DNA of 64,000 bases, taken from Candidatus Krumholzibacteriota bacterium (GTDB lineage: Bacteria; Krumholzibacteriota; Krumholzibacteriia; LZORAL124-64-63). Shown here one piece after another: positions 61,024 to 64,000 of the stretch; the stretch's first letter is position 1, and every line of letters starts with the position of its first letter. The translations under genes were made by a program, and so were the position numbers. The DNA lies in assembly GCA_022711765.1 (NCBI GenBank), contig JAKLEB010000002.1, positions 1,001,726 to 1,065,725 on the forward strand. Direction: 5' to 3'. A model generated the notes under the pieces. The model was given only the letters and a program-made list of their open reading frames with translations. It did no database searches and was not told the origin of the DNA.

Positions 61024-64000
61024 ATGCGTTTGCGAATGCTCATGGTCGCCGCGCTGGCGTTTGCCCTCGTGGCGGGCGCCCAGGCCGCCACGACGATTGC
61101 CCTCAGCGGCGACCAGCCGCGCATGACCTTGCTCGATCAGGGCAAGGCGGGTCTGACCTACCATATCGAGGTGGGGCAGCTCAGCGCGCTGGATGTCAGC
61201 ACGAAGGGCGGAGAATTCACGCAGCTGTTCATTCCGGGCTTCCACTCGTCCATGACCGAGGGCGCGCCCGAGCTGCCTCAGATGAACCGCCTCATCGCGG
61301 TGCCCTTCGGCGCGGAGCCGAAGGTCACGGTCTCGGGGCTGACGACACGGATCATTCGCCTGGCGGACCACGGGCTCGCGAATCCGCTGTTTCCCCACCA
61401 GCCGGGCCTCAGCAAGAGCCAGCGCGCCGAGGACGTGCCGTTCGCGTACGACGCGGCGGCCTACGCGCAGGCCAGGGTCGAGGCCCCGCTCGCGCGGGTG
61501 ATCTACCAGGGCCGGCTGCGCGCCATGGACTTCGCGCGCCTCGAGATCGCCCCGGTGCGCTACCTGCCTGCCAGCGGCGAGCTGGAGATCGTCGAGAGCC
61601 TCGACGTCACGGTCACCTTCGACGGCGACTGGGCCCAGACCGAGGCCATGCTCGCGGCCACCGACAGCCCCTTCTTCGACGCGGTGTACGCGCGCATCGA
61701 CGGCCACCCCGCACTCGGCGGCAAGGCCGACCTGGTCAAGGACCCGGTGAAGATGGTCGTGATCACGCCGGCCGAATTCGAGGCGCAGCTCGCGGACTAC
61801 ATCGCGTGGAAGACCGAGCGCGGCTTCGAGATGATCGTCGGCGTCATTGGCTCGCCCGAGGTGGGCTCGACGACCGCGACGATCCAGGCCTACCTGCACG
61901 GTCTCTACAACGCCGGCACGCCCGAGGACCCTGCGCCGAGCTTCGTCCTGTTCGTCGGCGACGTCGCCCAGTGCCCGACCTTCACGCAGAGCGGCGATCC
62001 GACGGACCGGCTGTACTGCGCGGTGGGCGCGGACCTCGTGCCCGACATGTACTACGGGCGCATGTCGGCGACCAACCCGGCCCAGCTGCAGGCGATCCTC
62101 GACAAGACGATGATGTACGACCAGTTCACGATGCCGGATCCGAGCTACCTGGCGGGCGACGTCCTGATCGCGGGCGTCGACAGCGGTTTCGGCTACAGCC
62201 ACGGCAACGGTCAGGTCCGCTACGGCGAGGACTACTACTTCAACGCCGCGCACGGGATCACCGGCTACATGTACTACTACCCGGCGAGCGGCAGCAGCGA
62301 GGCGGCGATCCTCGCGAACTGCAACAACGGCATCGGTTACATCAACTACACGGCGCACGGCAGCGAGACGAGCTGGTCCGACCCGACGATGACCCAGGCC
62401 AACATCAACGCGATGACCAACGCCGGGAAGTACTTCCTCGCGGTCGGCAACTGCTGCTTGACGTCGAGCTACGACGTGGCCGAGTGCTTCGGCGAGACGT
62501 TCCTGCGCGCCGCCAACAAGGGCGCCGTGGGCTACATCGGCGGCTCGAACTCGACGTACTGGGACGAGGACGTGTGGTGGGCCGTCGGCAGCTGCCCGAG
62601 CAGCTACATCGACGACGGCATGCTCTACGAGATGACGGGTCTCGGCGTCTACGACGCCCTGTTCCACGACGGGGCCAACGAGACCGAGGACGACTGGTAC
62701 ATCACCAACGGCGCCCTCAACATCTGCGGCAACCTGGCCGTGACCGAGGCGGGATCCAGCCGCATCACGTACTACTGGAACATCTACAACCTGCTCGGCG
62801 ACCCGTCGCTCTGCATGTACTTCGGCGTGCCCGGGACCAATCCGGTCGGCTACCCGCCGACCGTGTTCGTCGGCGTGCCGACCATGACCATCACCGCCGC
62901 CCACGGCACCTACGTGGGCCTGACGCAAGCCGGCGAGCTCGTCGGCACCGGCTACGTCGGCGAGACCGGCTCGGTCGAGGTCACCTTCAGCCGCGTCCTG
63001 ACGCCCGGCGTGCCCCTCAAGCTCGTCGCCATGGCCCAGAACCTGGAGCCCGTGGTCGCCGAGCTGAACGTCATCGTGCCGGCAGTCGTGACGTTGGTGC
63101 CGCGGGCGATCCCGGCCAACGTCCTGACCAGCGTCACGGTCACCGTGATGGAGGAGGACGGCGTGACGCCGAAGCCCGGCATCAACGTCTGGGCCGAGGG
63201 GATCGAATACGCGACGACGCCGGTGATGACCAACGCCAGCGGCGTGGCCGTCCTCAGCCTCATCTACCCCTACGGGCCGTCGCTCGACATCGTGGGCCAG
63301 GATCCCGACGAGAGCTACCGCCTGTTCTCGACGCCGCTCACCGTCTACGCGAACGACCTGAGCTGCGACCTCTGGGTGACCACCGACATCGGCATGAACG
63401 ACCTGTTCCCGCTGAATCTGCCGGGCACCCTCCACACCGACTGCGCCGTCCCGGGCTACACCCTGTTCGCGCGGCTGCCGGACGGGACGCTGGTCACCGG
63501 CGGCGATCCCCTGGTCGTCACCGCCGGCGAGATCGGTCAAGTGACGGGCATCGTCGCGATCAGCGGCTACGACCTGTATACCGAGGTCTTCGACGTGGTC
63601 GAGGCCTACGGCACGGTCGCGGGCACGGTCACGAGCGGCGGTTCGCCGCTGGCGGGAGTGAGCGTCAATCTGCTCGACGAGCTGGGCGAGCCTGTGTTCA
63701 CGGTCGTGACGGCCGCCAACGGCACCTACGCGGGTCCCGACGAAATCCTCGTCGACGACTACACGATCGTGATCGACCACTTCGGCTACCTGCACTTCGA
63801 GCAGGACGTGTTCGTCAACTACGGCGCCAACACGTTCGACGTCGCGCTCGTGCCGGCGCCCGCGGGCGTGCTCACGGGCCACGTCTACGATTCCATCACG
63901 ATGGAGCCGCTGCAGGCGACCGTGAAGGTCTACCGCGGCGACAACAACGCCCTCTACAACGAGGTCGTCTGCGACGAGACCGGCCTCTACACGACCGGCA
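61024..64000 (+). CDS. Gingipain-like (C25-family) protease, truncated at window end
   Basis: At least 992 residues. Signal peptide ending near GAQAA; N-terminal C25 prodomain (SMTEGAPELPQMNRLIAVP is the usual P-x-L-P-like motif). Catalytic domain with VVITPAEFEAQLADY, FVLFVGDVAQCPTF, NYTAHGSE (His near 444) and AVGNCCLTS (Cys near 477), the same spacing as the C25 protein at 44003. Following are Ig-like domains and two carboxypeptidase-regulatory-like repeats (GTVAGTVTSGGSPLAGVSV; GVLTGHVYDSIT). Any sorting tail lies beyond the window. ATG 61024 with AAGGA 7 nt upstream. Confidence 0.93.
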   Translation, partial: MRLRMLMVAALAFALVAGAQAATTIALSGDQPRMTLLDQGKAGLTYHIEVGQLSALDVSTKGGEFTQLFIPGFHSSMTEGAPELPQMNRLIAVPFGAEPKVTVSGLTTRIIRLADHGLANPLFPHQPGLSKSQRAEDVPFAYDAAAYAQARVEAPLARVIYQGRLRAMDFARLEIAPVRYLPASGELEIVESLDVTVTFDGDWAQTEAMLAATDSPFFDAVYARIDGHPALGGKADLVKDPVKMVVITPAEFEAQLADYIAWKTERGFEMIVGVIGSPEVGSTTATIQAYLHGLYNAGTPEDPAPSFVLFVGDVAQCPTFTQSGDPTDRLYCAVGADLVPDMYYGRMSATNPAQLQAILDKTMMYDQFTMPDPSYLAGDVLIAGVDSGFGYSHGNGQVRYGEDYYFNAAHGITGYMYYYPASGSSEAAILANCNNGIGYINYTAHGSETSWSDPTMTQANINAMTNAGKYFLAVGNCCLTSSYDVAECFGETFLRAANKGAVGYIGGSNSTYWDEDVWWAVGSCPSSYIDDGMLYEMTGLGVYDALFHDGANETEDDWYITNGALNICGNLAVTEAGSSRITYYWNIYNLLGDPSLCMYFGVPGTNPVGYPPTVFVGVPTMTITAAHGTYVGLTQAGELVGTGYVGETGSVEVTFSRVLTPGVPLKLVAMAQNLEPVVAELNVIVPAVVTLVPRAIPANVLTSVTVTVMEEDGVTPKPGINVWAEGIEYATTPVMTNASGVAVLSLIYPYGPSLDIVGQDPDESYRLFSTPLTVYANDLSCDLWVTTDIGMNDLFPLNLPGTLHTDCAVPGYTLFARLPDGTLVTGGDPLVVTAGEIGQVTGIVAISGYDLYTEVFDVVEAYGTVAGTVTSGGSPLAGVSVNLLDELGEPVFTVVTAANGTYAGPDEILVDDYTIVIDHFGYLHFEQDVFVNYGANTFDVALVPAPAGVLTGHVYDSITMEPLQATVKVYRGDNNALYNEVVCDETGLYTTG

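Noticed and set aside
60940..63882. Long minus-strand open frame opposite the second C25 protease
   Set aside because: Arg/Val/Asp-rich with no recognisable domain, while the plus strand has a signal peptide, catalytic His/Cys pair and repeats.

Overview
This is a GC-rich (roughly 70%) bacterial chromosome segment. The organism is Gram-negative: it encodes a TamA/TamB pair, a TonB-dependent receptor, a MacAB-type efflux system and outer-membrane barrels. At least eight predicted secreted proteins end in a FlgD-like/T9SS-type sorting domain with an N-P-F-N-P signature, and there are two gingipain-like (C25) proteases. That combination fits the FCB superphylum and its high-GC candidate phyla (for example Krumholzibacteriota or Eisenbacteria). 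The placement is inference, because no rRNA or other marker gene lies in the window.

Layout, left half. 1-2.5 kb: MacAB-type exporter. 2.6-6 kb: secreted metallo-beta-lactamase-fold protein, a mitochondrial-type citrate synthase and a ferritin-like protein. 6-7.1 kb: an unusual, eukaryote-Dus3-like tRNA dihydrouridine synthase. 7.1-13 kb: a cobalamin riboswitch followed by BtuB, a BtuG-like propeller, a PduO-type adenosyltransferase, and an ECF sigma/anti-sigma pair joined by start/stop overlaps. 13.1-17.7 kb: ferredoxin, then MauE/rhodanese/DUF1573 divergent from cysK-cysE, a sulfur-themed stretch. 17.8-19.8 kb: secreted M1 aminopeptidase. 19.8-25.2 kb: tamA-tamB with a clear sigma70-type promoter. 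25.3-30.2 kb: M28 peptidase and gatE-gatD, the two-subunit glutamyl-tRNA(Gln) amidotransferase normally regarded as archaeal. 30.3-32.6 kb: rex with a recognisable Rex operator, a SPOR protein and a phosphoglycolate-phosphatase-like HAD.

Layout, right half. 32.6-43.8 kb: GH13 protein, two unrecognised proteins, free-methionine-sulfoxide reductase, nitroreductase, and two DUF3857/transglutaminase-type exported proteins. 44-49.6 kb: C25 protease, phosphohexomutase and RlmI. 49.7-60.6 kb, all on the minus strand: a cluster of exported proteins. 61 kb to the end: a second, truncated C25 protease.

The standout is the minus-strand cluster at about 50.5-60.6 kb. Two tandem paralogues (51626-53638 and 53900-55885) each carry one in-frame TGA at codon 37. 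It sits exactly where an Omp28/thioredoxin-like protein has the first cysteine of its CxxC motif, giving U-T-Y-C and U-V-Y-C. Each TGA is followed by a short hairpin at the spacing of a bacterial SECIS element. Both are therefore read as surface-exported selenoproteins of the Omp28-related family with FlgD-like tails. Next to them are a cysteine version of the same domain on a PEGA lipoprotein, a protein with two C-Y-x-G-V-C motifs, and a TlpA-type thioredoxin fused to an outer-membrane beta-barrel. Together they look like a dedicated cell-surface thiol/selenol redox module.
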